Below the pieces are notes generated by a model. It was given only the letters and a program-made list of their open reading frames with translations. It did not search any database and was not told the DNA's origin. A stretch of DNA of 64,000 nt from Acetobacter farinalis. Its GTDB lineage: Bacteria > Pseudomonadota > Alphaproteobacteria > Acetobacterales > Acetobacteraceae. The stretch spans positions 558,001-622,000 of the forward strand of contig NZ_WOTF01000001.1 of assembly GCF_011516935.1 (NCBI RefSeq), given 5' to 3'. The position numbers were made by a program, and so were the translations under genes. Positions 47,643-55,971 of this stretch are shown here, in pieces (position 1 is the first letter of the stretch; every line of letters begins with the position of its first letter).

Positions 47643-48491
47643 GTGTCTTTCTTTCAGGCGATGATCATAGCGCTTCTGCAAGGGGCTACAGAGCTTTTTC
47701 CAGTGAGCAGTTTGGGGCATGCCGTGGTCCTGCCGGCGCTCCTGCACTGGTCTTTTGATCAGCATGCGCCAGCCTTCCTGCCTTTTCTGGTCATGCTGCA
47801 TCTTGGCACGTCCATCGCGCTGCTGATTTTTTTCTGGAAAGACTGGTCAGCCCTGTTCCTGGGTGCGCTGGGCGGCGCGGGCCGTCGCGTGCAGAGGGAG
47901 AGCCTGCATATCCTTCTCCTGCTGGTGGTGGCCACCATCCCGGCTGTGGTGATTGGCGGGTTGTTCGAGCATATGCTGCGCAGCCTGTTCGGCTCTGCTC
48001 CGGCGGCGGCTGTCTTTCTGTTCCTGAACGGTTTGATGCTGCTGCTGGCAGAAAGGCTGCGGGGGCTTTCAGGGCGCAAAAATGTGCAGACGGTGGCGGA
48101 TATGACCACCAAGGATGCGCTGGTGATTGGCGTGTTCCAGTGCATTGCCTTTTTCCCCGGCTTTTCCCGTTCGGGAGCAACAATCTGCGGCGGGCTGCTC
48201 CGTGGGTTGCGGCATGATACCGCCGCCCGCTTTTCGTTCCTGATGGCTGAGCCTGTCATTCTCGCGGCAACGGTGCGTGAGGCCTTCAAGCTTCGCTCGG
48301 CCCCGCCGGACCCGGCTCAACTGCATCTGGCGCTGATTGCCGCTGTTGTTGCGGGGTGCACGGCCTTTGTCAGCACGGCTTTCCTGATGCGCTATTTCCG
48401 TGATCATGATAGATGGGCGCTCTCTCCGTTTGCCTATTACTGCATGGCGGCCGGAGCGATCGCGACTATAATTTTTCATTTCTATGCGTAA
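47643..48491 (+). CDS. uppP: Undecaprenyl-diphosphatase (UppP/BacA family)
   Basis: UppP recycles the lipid carrier of peptidoglycan and other envelope polymers. The 282-residue membrane protein has the first family motif QGATELFPVSSLGH (usually QGxTEFLPVSSSGH) near residues 13-26, and the second, PGFSRSGATICGGLLRGL, with the catalytic-type RSG. Seven or eight membrane segments are visible. The GTG start gives the family N-terminus. A strong hairpin follows the gene. Confidence 0.87.
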   Translation: MSFFQAMIIALLQGATELFPVSSLGHAVVLPALLHWSFDQHAPAFLPFLVMLHLGTSIALLIFFWKDWSALFLGALGGAGRRVQRESLHILLLLVVATIPAVVIGGLFEHMLRSLFGSAPAAAVFLFLNGLMLLLAERLRGLSGRKNVQTVADMTTKDALVIGVFQCIAFFPGFSRSGATICGGLLRGLRHDTAARFSFLMAEPVILAATVREAFKLRSAPPDPAQLHLALIAAVVAGCTAFVSTAFLMRYFRDHDRWALSPFAYYCMAAGAIATIIFHFYA

Positions 48492-48540
48492 ACGAAAAGC
48501 CTGACTTATATCAGGCGCTGGTTCATGATGCATTGGCGGG

Positions 48541-48566
48541 CCGGGTCGGACACTCCGGCCCGGTTT
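48541..48566 (+). terminator. Hairpin terminator after uppP
   Basis: A 10-bp stem CCGGGTCGGA / TCCGGCCCGG (one T-G wobble) with a 3-nt loop is followed by TTT. It lies 50 bp after the uppP stop and before the permease gene. Confidence 0.6.
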
Positions 48567-48591
48567 CTGGTTGGAGGTTACACAGGCTCTC

Positions 48592-50124
48592 ATGGGGATT
48601 TCATCCTGCCCGGATACAGGGCGGTCTCGTCGCAAATCACTTGAGAGAATCGAGCGGGAAAACAGCGCTCAACGGCTGAAGAGAACGCTCGGGCCTGTGC
48701 AGCTCACCATGCTGGGGGTGGGCTCCACCATCGGGGCTGGCATTTATGTCATGACGGGTACGGCTGCTGCGAATTATGCAGGGCCTTCCATTCTGCTCTC
48801 ATTTATCGTGGCCGGTCTGGCCTGCCTGTTTACGGCTCTTTCTTATGGTGAGCTGGCGTCCGCCATGCCGGTTTCAGGCTCGGCCTATACCTACGCCTAT
48901 GTGTCCATGGGCGAGGCCTGTGCCTGGGGGGTGGGGTGGCTCCTGCTGCTTGAATACGGCATTTCCTGCGCGGGTGTGGCCGCAGGGTTTTCGGGCTATG
49001 CTGTCAGCCTTCTTCAGGATTTTGGCATACAGGTGCCGCATGCGCTGGCCACTACCACCCTGGAGGTCACGTTCGACAAGGCCGGGCGGCATATCTCCGG
49101 TGCGGGGCAGGTGGATCTGGTAGGCGCCTTTTCCATTCTTGTGGTGACGGGCCTGCTGATTCTGGGCGTCAAGGAATCCCTGCGGATCAATACCGCCATT
49201 GTCTTCCTCAAAGTGGGCGTTCTGGCGGTGTTTGTGGCGTTTGGTATCTGGGAAATTCACCCGGCTTACTGGACACCGTTCATTCCGCCGCATGAAGACG
49301 GGTTCCGCTACGGTATTCCCGGAATTTTCCGCGCGGCGTCCATCATATTTTTTGCCTATGTGGGGTTTGAAGCGGTCTCGACAGCCTCATCTGAAGCACG
49401 AAACCCGCGGCGGGATATTCCGGTAGGCATTATCCTCTCCCTGCTGCTCTGCACGGCCGTATACATGATTGTGGCCGCTGTTCTGATTGGTGTCGTGCCG
49501 TGGAAGCTGCTGGATGTGGCAGACCCTCTGGCTGTGGCCGTGAATGCCATGCATCAGCCATGGCTTGCGTTTTTTGTAAAAATCGGGGCCGTGATCGGCC
49601 TGTGTTCCGTGCTGTTTGGCCTGCTTTACGCGCAAAGCCGCATTTTTTTCGCAATGGCGGAAGATGGCCTGCTCATGCCGCTGTTCAGCAAGCTGCATCC
49701 GCGCTTCAGCACCCCGTGGATAGGGACTATCCTGCTGGGCGTTGTGGTGGCTATCGCGACAGCAACGCTGCCTATTGATGTGATTGGTGATCTGGTGAGC
49801 CTCGGCACGGCCACGGCTTTCGGGATTGTCTGCTTTACCGTGATCTGGGTCCGGAACACGGCGCCGGACTTCCCCCGCACGTTCAGTGTGCCGGGGGGCG
49901 GTTTTACGGTGAAAGGCATCTGGATTGGATATGCCCCTCTGCTGGGCATCCTGTTCTGCCTGATTATGGCTGCACCACTGTTTGTTGATATGATTTTCGC
50001 GCTCTTTTCGGGTGACCCTGTCCCTGCGACGCTGCTTGTTCTCTATAGTCTCTGCGGCTGGGCCAGCTACCGCTTTTACGGGCGGAAACACTCCCGCCTT
50101 GGGCGCGAGCTGGCGGCGGACTGA
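48592..50124 (+). CDS. Amino acid permease (APC superfamily, CAT-like)
   Basis: The protein of about 510 residues has around twelve to thirteen membrane segments. The first carries the substrate-binding GVGSTIGAGIYVMTG motif, and a later segment has FFAYVGFEAVSTASSEARNPRRDIP, characteristic of cationic-amino-acid-type (CAT/YfnA) permeases. The ATG at 48592 is likely; an in-frame TTG at 48571 overlaps a GGAGG sequence that is more plausibly part of the ribosome site. Substrate is not determined. Ends against the convergent ATP-grasp gene with a hairpin between. Confidence 0.87.
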   Translation: MGISSCPDTGRSRRKSLERIERENSAQRLKRTLGPVQLTMLGVGSTIGAGIYVMTGTAAANYAGPSILLSFIVAGLACLFTALSYGELASAMPVSGSAYTYAYVSMGEACAWGVGWLLLLEYGISCAGVAAGFSGYAVSLLQDFGIQVPHALATTTLEVTFDKAGRHISGAGQVDLVGAFSILVVTGLLILGVKESLRINTAIVFLKVGVLAVFVAFGIWEIHPAYWTPFIPPHEDGFRYGIPGIFRAASIIFFAYVGFEAVSTASSEARNPRRDIPVGIILSLLLCTAVYMIVAAVLIGVVPWKLLDVADPLAVAVNAMHQPWLAFFVKIGAVIGLCSVLFGLLYAQSRIFFAMAEDGLLMPLFSKLHPRFSTPWIGTILLGVVVAIATATLPIDVIGDLVSLGTATAFGIVCFTVIWVRNTAPDFPRTFSVPGGGFTVKGIWIGYAPLLGILFCLIMAAPLFVDMIFALFSGDPVPATLLVLYSLCGWASYRFYGRKHSRLGRELAAD

Positions 50125-50131
50125 GGGGTTA

Positions 50132-50156
50132 GCCGGGCTGGCGGATGCAGCCCGGC
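50132..50156. terminator. Bidirectional hairpin between permease and ATP-grasp genes
   Basis: GCCGGGCTG and CAGCCCGGC form a perfect 9-bp stem with a 7-nt loop between the two convergent stop codons. Confidence 0.6.
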
Positions 50157-50174
50157 CTTCAAGTCTTCAGGGCG

Positions 50175-51293
50175 TCAATCGTTCAGGGGGTAGGAGGCCA
50201 GCAGGCGCTTCTGCTGCCGCCACAGGCGCACACCGTGCCATAGCCCGCTGGATTTCCAGCCTTCCTTTTTCTTCTTCGCCCCGATACGGAATGTTTCCCG
50301 GTAATGGTGAAACTGGGCCGCATAGGCTTCACGCAGCGTGGTTCTGGAATCCCAGATATGGGTGGCTTCCGAACCCACGCCGTTGATTTCGATGATCTCG
50401 AAGTTCTCACCCCGTTTCAGGGCGTCAACAGACTCGAATTTCACATCGATCCGGCCAAAATGAAAATCAGGAATATCCTGCATGATCTCGTCCACCCGCG
50501 TGACCAGAGCGGGGGTGATGTCGGCCGCGCCATTATGAAAAATGGCCCCCTTGCAGTGGTTACCGGCAAAAACGAGATCCAGCGTTTCTCCCGCAGCCAG
50601 CACCTCATTCAGGCGGGCGTGCAGGCGGGGGGTGTAAATATGGAGCAGGAGGCTGGTGCGCGGGTCCTGTTTGAGCAGATCCAGCACGGTGGCGTGGCCA
50701 TTGCCGACCAGTGTGGGGATGTCCTTGTAAGTCAGTGAGGAAATTTCGCCACGCGGGCTGTCGGGGTGGCGGATATAGAACAGTCCCGCCTCATGCCTGT
50801 AGGGAATCAGCCGCTGGAGAACCAGCTTGATCTGGCGCGGAAAGGCCGCCAGAGCGGCGCTCAGTTCGGCTTCCGTGCGGGCCAGTTTTACGCCGGTGCC
50901 GTTGCAGCCGATATCGGGTTTGACCACAACGGGCACGCTCAGCCCCTTGGCGGTCATGGCGTCCAGTGCGCGGTGTGTATCGTCCGTGCCGGTTGTCAGG
51001 GTGACGTAGGGCGCAATCCAGCGGGATGCGATGCTGCCTGCCATATCCAGAATGCCGCTCTTGCTCTCACCACACAGGCCACCGGTTTCAATGCGCGGGT
51101 TGGCGGCTGTGGGTGTGCTGAAATCTCCATACCGGATACCCAGAAGAATCCAGTACAGGACAACAGGCGTGTAGAACGCCCAGCCGGGCCAGAATTCAAA
51201 GCTGGAGAGAGGGGAGGCGGGCTTGCCTTTGGCTGCCTCTGAGGGTGTGGAAAGCGCAGCGTGAGCCTGAGAGGGGTTGGGCAGGTAGGTCAT
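50175..51293 (-). CDS. ATP-grasp protein with N-terminal hydrophobic segment
   Basis: The 372-residue protein contains an ATP-grasp fold: VVVKPDIGCNGTGVKLA (glycine-rich phosphate loop, about 121-137), LVLQRLIPY, and the metal-binding end GRIDVKFESVDALKRGENFEIIEINGVGSEATHIWD. The N-terminus has a hydrophobic stretch FWPGWAFYTPVVLYWILLG (about 34-52) that may lie in or on the membrane. It resembles proteins loosely annotated as D-Ala-D-Ala ligase-like, but key differences and the membrane segment argue for another carboxylate-amine or -thiol ligation. Its ATG overlaps the DedA gene stop by 4 bp, so the two are co-translated. Confidence 0.8.
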   Translation of the reverse strand: MTYLPNPSQAHAALSTPSEAAKGKPASPLSSFEFWPGWAFYTPVVLYWILLGIRYGDFSTPTAANPRIETGGLCGESKSGILDMAGSIASRWIAPYVTLTTGTDDTHRALDAMTAKGLSVPVVVKPDIGCNGTGVKLARTEAELSAALAAFPRQIKLVLQRLIPYRHEAGLFYIRHPDSPRGEISSLTYKDIPTLVGNGHATVLDLLKQDPRTSLLLHIYTPRLHARLNEVLAAGETLDLVFAGNHCKGAIFHNGAADITPALVTRVDEIMQDIPDFHFGRIDVKFESVDALKRGENFEIIEINGVGSEATHIWDSRTTLREAYAAQFHHYRETFRIGAKKKKEGWKSSGLWHGVRLWRQQKRLLASYPLND

Positions 51294-51865
51294 TTTCCCT
51301 GTTTCTGAATGTGGGCGGCAACGCGGCCCATAATGATAATGACCAGCACAAAGCCGAAGATGCCGACCCAGCGCCAGGTTCCGAGGTGGGCCAGAAGAAA
51401 TCCGCCAACCCGCAGCGATAGCGCAAACAGGGCAGATGTCCAGATCATGGTGGCCAGGATGGTGGCCAGGGTAAAGGTGCGCAACCCCGCATTGAAAAAA
51501 CCGCAGGCCGTATAGAGCGGCAGGCGTGTGCCCGGCACAAAGCGGCTGATGAAAACAACGCGGAACAGCTTTTCCGTCAGCCACCGGCGTTGCACATCCC
51601 GCTCCGGAGTGTTGATCCATTTGCGGGCCGGTGGCCAGTGGGCCGCAAGGTATCCGAGCCCGTAAAGCCCGACATCACCCGCAACAATTCCGACATAAAG
51701 CGCTATTAAAGCGGTGGACGGAGAGAGTGTATGTAGTTTGACCTGAATAGCGGTAAGAACTGTTGCAGCATCTTCAAGAATAAATGTGGCGATGATGACG
51801 ATGAGAACCTGAACCAACGGGTATGCGGTTGTCACTTCAAGGAAATGGTCCAGAGATCCGGGCAT
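51290..51865 (-). CDS. DedA family (VTT domain) membrane protein
   Basis: The 191-residue protein has four or more membrane segments and the DedA/VTT signature region FRVVFISRFVPGTRLPLYTACGFFNAG (about 100-126), with the conserved Arg and Pro-Gly. DedA proteins are lipid scramblases or flippases; some return undecaprenyl phosphate or phospholipid across the membrane. The overlap with the ATP-grasp gene suggests the pair work on one envelope process. A Glu-Asp pair near residue 31 fits the proton-coupled type. Confidence 0.87.
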   Translation of the reverse strand: MPGSLDHFLEVTTAYPLVQVLIVIIATFILEDAATVLTAIQVKLHTLSPSTALIALYVGIVAGDVGLYGLGYLAAHWPPARKWINTPERDVQRRWLTEKLFRVVFISRFVPGTRLPLYTACGFFNAGLRTFTLATILATMIWTSALFALSLRVGGFLLAHLGTWRWVGIFGFVLVIIIMGRVAAHIQKQGK

Positions 51866-52213
51866 CAGGCAGAAAAATCCACAATTTCAGAGTGCAGGAG
51901 GAGCGTGCTACGGCGCGGTGAAAAAGATAAGGGCGTCAGGTTAAGCCTGCGCCATGCAGGGCGTGAGTCAGAGCATGAGCCGGGGCGCCGACAATGCGCG
52001 TGGCCTAGGGTATGGCGTGCAGCTTTCTTTAATGAACAAGGCGCTAAAACAGGCGCGGCACGGAGGAATGTCAAGCAATACAGCAGGTGTTGCGTTTGTA
52101 CAGATAGCGAAACCTGCAGGATGCTGTATCTGAGAGACAGAAAAGATGCGGGAGGATAAAGTGACATTCTGTCCCGCTGGGTTCATGTGCTTAACAACAG
52201 GAGCTGGTACGGA
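51866..52213. other. Divergent spacer between dedA and mltB
   Basis: This 348-bp region must contain the promoters of both the DedA/ATP-grasp pair (minus) and the mltB operon (plus). No clear -35/-10 pair could be assigned. Near its right end a strong GGAGG site precedes a 19-codon frame, described separately. Confidence 0.4.
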
Positions 52214-52220
52214 ATGCTGA
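52161..52220 (+). CDS. Candidate 19-residue leader peptide before mltB
   Basis: A GTG lies 5 nt behind a strong GGAGG site (52151-52155) and opens the frame MTFCPAGFMCLTTGAGTEC, whose TGA (52218-52220) overlaps the mltB start codon region. The ribosome site is better than that of mltB itself (AGGAG at 10 nt spacing). It could couple translation into mltB. The peptide has no recognised relatives, so it may be incidental. Confidence 0.2.
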   Translation: MTFCPAGFMCLTTGAGTEC

Positions 52221-53218
52221 GAAGAAAGTTTCTTGTCTGTGGCGCGGTGTCTGCCGCGGTGGCGACCCCGGCCTTTGCCAAAAACCGGGGGCATCATGGC
52301 GCATCTGCCGAAGGGGAGCAGGGGAGCTATGCCGTGTTTCTTGCCGGTGTGCGGCGCGAGGCCATCAGCAAGGGGCTTTCGGCATCTCTGGTGGATGAAG
52401 CCCTGGCGCTAACCCCGGAGCCCAACCAGAAGGTTCTGAAGGCGGACAGGCATCAGCCGGAATTCACCCTGACATGGGCGCAGTACAAGGCGCGGGTGAT
52501 TACCGACAAAAAGATTTCAGACGGGCAGGCGGCTGTCAGCCGGCGCGAGGCGCTGTTGGGGCAGGTCAGCCAGCTTTACGGGGTGGATCGTGGCGTGATT
52601 GCCGGGATATGGGGGCTCGAATCCGCATATGGCACCAAGATGGGCACGTACCATGTCATCGATTCGCTCGCGACTCTGGCTTATGACGGCCGCCGCGCCG
52701 CGTTTTTCCGGGCGGAGCTCTTCAAGGCGCTGCATATTCTGGGGCAGGGGGACATAACCCCCGCGGGCATGATGGGGAGCTACGCGGGGGCCATGGGCCA
52801 GCCGCAGTTCATGCCCAGCGCCTATGAGCAGTATGCCGCCAGCTTTCCCGCCGGTGGGCGCCGCGATATCTGGAAAAATGAAGGGGATGTGTTTGCATCC
52901 ATTGGCAACTATCTGGCCAAATGCCACTGGAAAGCGGGCGAACCATGGGGTGAGGCCGTAGATGTTCCCGATTCACTGGATCAGGGGCAGATCGGGCGGA
53001 CTGCGGTGCGTCCTCTTTCCTACTGGGCGGCGCAGGGCGTGCGGCCGCAGGGCGGGGGAGACTTTACCCATATGGATCTGGATGGGGCCATTATCCGGCC
53101 TGATGGCGTTGGGGGGGAAGCCTATATGGTGTACCACAACTTCAATGTGATCCGTCGGTATAACCCCTCCGATTTTTATGCTCTGGGTGTTGGTCTTCTG
53201 GGTAGTGCGGTGGCGTGA
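52214..53218 (+). CDS. mltB: Lytic murein transglycosylase (MltB family)
   Basis: The 334-residue enzyme cleaves peptidoglycan glycan strands to anhydro-muropeptides. A signal peptide of about 22 residues ends in TPAFAK, with an RRKF motif near its start that could also suit the Tat system. The catalytic Glu is in GIWGLESAYGT, and AGAMGQPQFMPSAYEQYA is the family core. The ATG at 52214 gives the signal peptide at the N-terminus; an in-frame GTG 27 bp upstream is less likely. First gene of a long operon; its stop overlaps the rlpA GTG. Confidence 0.92.
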   Translation: MLRRKFLVCGAVSAAVATPAFAKNRGHHGASAEGEQGSYAVFLAGVRREAISKGLSASLVDEALALTPEPNQKVLKADRHQPEFTLTWAQYKARVITDKKISDGQAAVSRREALLGQVSQLYGVDRGVIAGIWGLESAYGTKMGTYHVIDSLATLAYDGRRAAFFRAELFKALHILGQGDITPAGMMGSYAGAMGQPQFMPSAYEQYAASFPAGGRRDIWKNEGDVFASIGNYLAKCHWKAGEPWGEAVDVPDSLDQGQIGRTAVRPLSYWAAQGVRPQGGGDFTHMDLDGAIIRPDGVGGEAYMVYHNFNVIRRYNPSDFYALGVGLLGSAVA

Positions 53219-54084
53219 AAAAAGCCTTTCTTCTTTGTTTTGCCGGTGTGGCGGCCTGTTCCAGACCTCAGCCCGCCGTGCAGCCCGATGTTCATTATGT
53301 GGTGGGTCCGGCCTGGAAGGCCGGGGCAGCCTGGATGTACCCACGGGAAGATTTTTCCTATCAGGCCATGGGGCTCGCCGTGCGGGATGCCCCCTCTGAC
53401 CAGCCGTTGACAACGGATGGAGAGGTGCGCAACCCGCTCTCCATGAGCGGCAGCCACCCCACCTTGCAGCTTCCCGCGGTGGTGAGGGTGACAAACCTTG
53501 AAAATGGTCGGGAAATTACCATCCGCCTGAATGATCGCGGGCCAGCGGAAGCTGGGCGTATGCTGGGCCTTTCACGCAAGGCGGCTGATCTTCTGGGAAT
53601 GGGCGCAGGCCCGGCCCGCGTGCGCGTGGTGGAAGATGAAACCGCAAGCCGCCAGTTGGCGGAAGAGCTGCCCGGTGGCCCGATGCTGCAGATCAGTGCG
53701 GCACCGCTGGAAACTGTGCAGCAGACGGCCCTTGGCCCGGTAACACAGCAGGCGGCGGGCGCGGTGGCTGGTGCGCCTCAGGCGACACCGGCGGACCAGA
53801 CGACATCCCGCCCGGCTGTCCGGCTGCCGGACCTTCCGGTTGCGTGGCGGCAGGGGCCGCCTGTGGAAACCCGGCTCTGGGTGGAAACGGCCGATTTTAC
53901 AGCGCGTGGCCCTGCAGCAAGGCAGGCCGCGCAGGAAGGAGGCACGGTCTGGCCTTCTTTCACACCACAAGGCAAGATGTGGGCTGTCCGACAAGGACCT
54001 TTTACGACTATAAGCGACGCGGATACGGCCCTGAAGCGTGCTCTTGCTGATGGCTTGACCGGATCTCATATCGTCGTCGAATAG
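53215..54084 (+). CDS. rlpA: RlpA-like lipoprotein (septal lytic transglycosylase type)
   Basis: The 289-residue protein has a lipoprotein leader with lipobox VAAC (Cys about residue 15), a double-psi beta-barrel domain (about 28-140) with VVRVTNLENGREITIRLNDRGP containing the catalytic-type Asp, and a C-terminal SPOR-like domain (about 215-288) that would bind denuded glycan at division sites. The first half of the barrel departs from the usual GxASWYG pattern, so activity is less certain. GTG start overlaps the mltB stop. Followed after 8 bp by dacC. Confidence 0.83.
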   Translation: MKKAFLLCFAGVAACSRPQPAVQPDVHYVVGPAWKAGAAWMYPREDFSYQAMGLAVRDAPSDQPLTTDGEVRNPLSMSGSHPTLQLPAVVRVTNLENGREITIRLNDRGPAEAGRMLGLSRKAADLLGMGAGPARVRVVEDETASRQLAEELPGGPMLQISAAPLETVQQTALGPVTQQAAGAVAGAPQATPADQTTSRPAVRLPDLPVAWRQGPPVETRLWVETADFTARGPAARQAAQEGGTVWPSFTPQGKMWAVRQGPFTTISDADTALKRALADGLTGSHIVVE

Positions 54085-54092
54085 GAAAGAAC

Positions 54093-55313
54093 GTGCAAAC
54101 TCGACGGTTTCTTCTCGCAGGGGGCGCTGCCCTCCTCTCAGGCAGCTACTCTCTGACTGCCTTTGCCCGCAAGCCCAAGGGAGCGCACGCTGCCGCGGCT
54201 GCGGCCGCAGGGGCACCTCAGCCTGCTGAGGCGGCTGTCGCGCAGACGCCTGCCACCACGCCTGTTGGTCCGGTGGACACCATGGCGCGCTGGGCCTGCA
54301 TCCTTGATTACAAGAGCGGGGCAACCCTGCTGGAAAAAGCAGCGGATGAGCGGATGCCTCCCTCATCCCTGACCAAGATGATGACAGCCTATGTCACCTT
54401 CAGCATGCTCAAGGCTGGCCGCCTGCGCCTGGATCAGGTGCTGCCTGTCAGTGAGCGCGCCTGGCGGATGCAGGGGTCACGCATGTTCGTGCCTCTTGGG
54501 CAGAGCATTCCGGTGCAGGACCTTATTCAGGGGATGGTGATCCAGTCCGGTAACGATGCCTGCATCGTGCTGGCCGAAGGGATTTCAGGTTCTGAAGAAC
54601 AGTTTGTCGCGCTGATGAATGATATGGCAGGCAAGCTTGGGCTCACCAATTCCCATTTCATGAACGCAACGGGCTGGCCTGCGGAAAATCATTACATGTC
54701 CGCACGCGATGTGGCCTATCTGGCCCTGCGGCTGATTCATGATTTCCCGGAATATTATCACTACTTCTCGGAAAAAGAGTTCTATTTCAACAAGATCCGT
54801 CAGGCGAACCGGAACCTTCTGGTGGTCAAGGGGCTGGCTGACGGCCTGAAGACCGGCCACACCGAGGCCGGGGGCTTCGGGCTCTGCGCCTCTTCTGACC
54901 GTGAAGGACGCCGCGTTATTCTGGCGATCAACGGCCTGCCGACAGATGGCGCGCGTGGGCGCGAAGGTGAGCGGCTTATGGGCTGGGCCTTTGCGAATTT
55001 CGAGTCTGCAAAAATTGTCTCGAAAGGTGATGTGCTTGAACAGGCCCCCGTCTGGATGGGTGTCAGCCAGACTGTCCCGCTTGTTGCTGCGCAGGATTTC
55101 ACAATGATGCTGCCGCATGGCTGGCGGAATTCCACGCACATGTCTCTGGACTATCAGGGGCCGATAGCGGCTCCCGTGCAGCAGGGGCAGGCGGTTGGGC
55201 AACTGACGGTTCTGCTGCCCGGCGGGCGGCAGGCGCAGGTGCCGGTTGTGGCTGGCCAGAGCGTGCCGGAACTCGGGCTGCTGGGGCGTGCGGCCCGCCG
55301 CCTGCATCTCTGA
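54093..55313 (+). CDS. dacC: D-alanyl-D-alanine carboxypeptidase (PBP5/6 family)
   Basis: The 406-residue serine peptidase trims peptidoglycan pentapeptides. Active-site motifs are intact: SxxK at S92-K95 (SLTK), SGN in VIQSGNDACI, and KTG in GLKTGHTEAGG. The N-terminus TRRFLLAGGAALLSGS looks like a twin-arginine signal. A Pro/Ala-rich linker precedes the catalytic domain, and the C-terminal part (from about 310) matches the beta-rich PBP5 C-domain. GTG start. Tmk begins 3 bp after its stop. Confidence 0.93.
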   Translation: MQTRRFLLAGGAALLSGSYSLTAFARKPKGAHAAAAAAAGAPQPAEAAVAQTPATTPVGPVDTMARWACILDYKSGATLLEKAADERMPPSSLTKMMTAYVTFSMLKAGRLRLDQVLPVSERAWRMQGSRMFVPLGQSIPVQDLIQGMVIQSGNDACIVLAEGISGSEEQFVALMNDMAGKLGLTNSHFMNATGWPAENHYMSARDVAYLALRLIHDFPEYYHYFSEKEFYFNKIRQANRNLLVVKGLADGLKTGHTEAGGFGLCASSDREGRRVILAINGLPTDGARGREGERLMGWAFANFESAKIVSKGDVLEQAPVWMGVSQTVPLVAAQDFTMMLPHGWRNSTHMSLDYQGPIAAPVQQGQAVGQLTVLLPGGRQAQVPVVAGQSVPELGLLGRAARRLHL

Positions 55314-55316
55314 GTC

Positions 55317-55967
55317 ATGAAGCACGGTCTGTTTGTCACACTGGAAGGAAGCGAAGGGGTGGGGAAGTCCACCCAGCTCCGCCTGCTTCACTCCGCTCTC
55401 GCGTCTTTGGGCTATGATGTTCTGACCACGCGGGAGCCGGGAGGCTCTCCCGGGGCGGAAGACCTGCGGCAGCTTTTGCTGTTTGGTAAAAACCCGCTCT
55501 CTCTGCGGGCTGAAATCCTGACGCATTTTGCCGCGCGGGCTGATCATGTTGATCAGGTCATCACACCCGCTCTCTCTGCGGGCCAGATTGTGATCTGTGA
55601 CCGGTTTACAGATTCCACCATGGCCTATCAGGGGTATGGGCGCGCCCATGGGGAAGCAGCCGTGCTGGACTTTATCACCGGCCTTCAGAACCAGCTTGGG
55701 TGCACCCCGGACCGGACCTTTCTACTGGAGGTGCCGCGTGATGTTGCCCGGCTGCGTCTGGCGGCGCGTGGGGCTCCGGTGGACCGGTATGAGCAGTCTG
55801 ACGAATCGTTCCACGCACGGGTGAGTGCCGGGTTTCGGGATATAGCCCGCCGGAACACGGACCGGATACGGTGCGTGCATACGGATGGGCAGTCAGCCGA
55901 AGAGGTTAACAGTCTGATTGTGAAAGATATTCTCTCCCGCGTGCCGCTCCGCGCATCTCAAGAGTAA
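55317..55967 (+). CDS. tmk: Thymidylate kinase
   Basis: Tmk phosphorylates dTMP to dTDP. The 216-residue protein has P-loop EGSEGVGKST (about 10-19), the DR(Y/F) motif ICDRFTDSTMAYQGYGR, and a lid region. It lies between dacC and holB in the operon, a known alphaproteobacterial arrangement linking nucleotide supply and replication genes. Confidence 0.96.
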   Translation: MKHGLFVTLEGSEGVGKSTQLRLLHSALASLGYDVLTTREPGGSPGAEDLRQLLLFGKNPLSLRAEILTHFAARADHVDQVITPALSAGQIVICDRFTDSTMAYQGYGRAHGEAAVLDFITGLQNQLGCTPDRTFLLEVPRDVARLRLAARGAPVDRYEQSDESFHARVSAGFRDIARRNTDRIRCVHTDGQSAEEVNSLIVKDILSRVPLRASQE

Positions 55968-55971
55968 GCTG

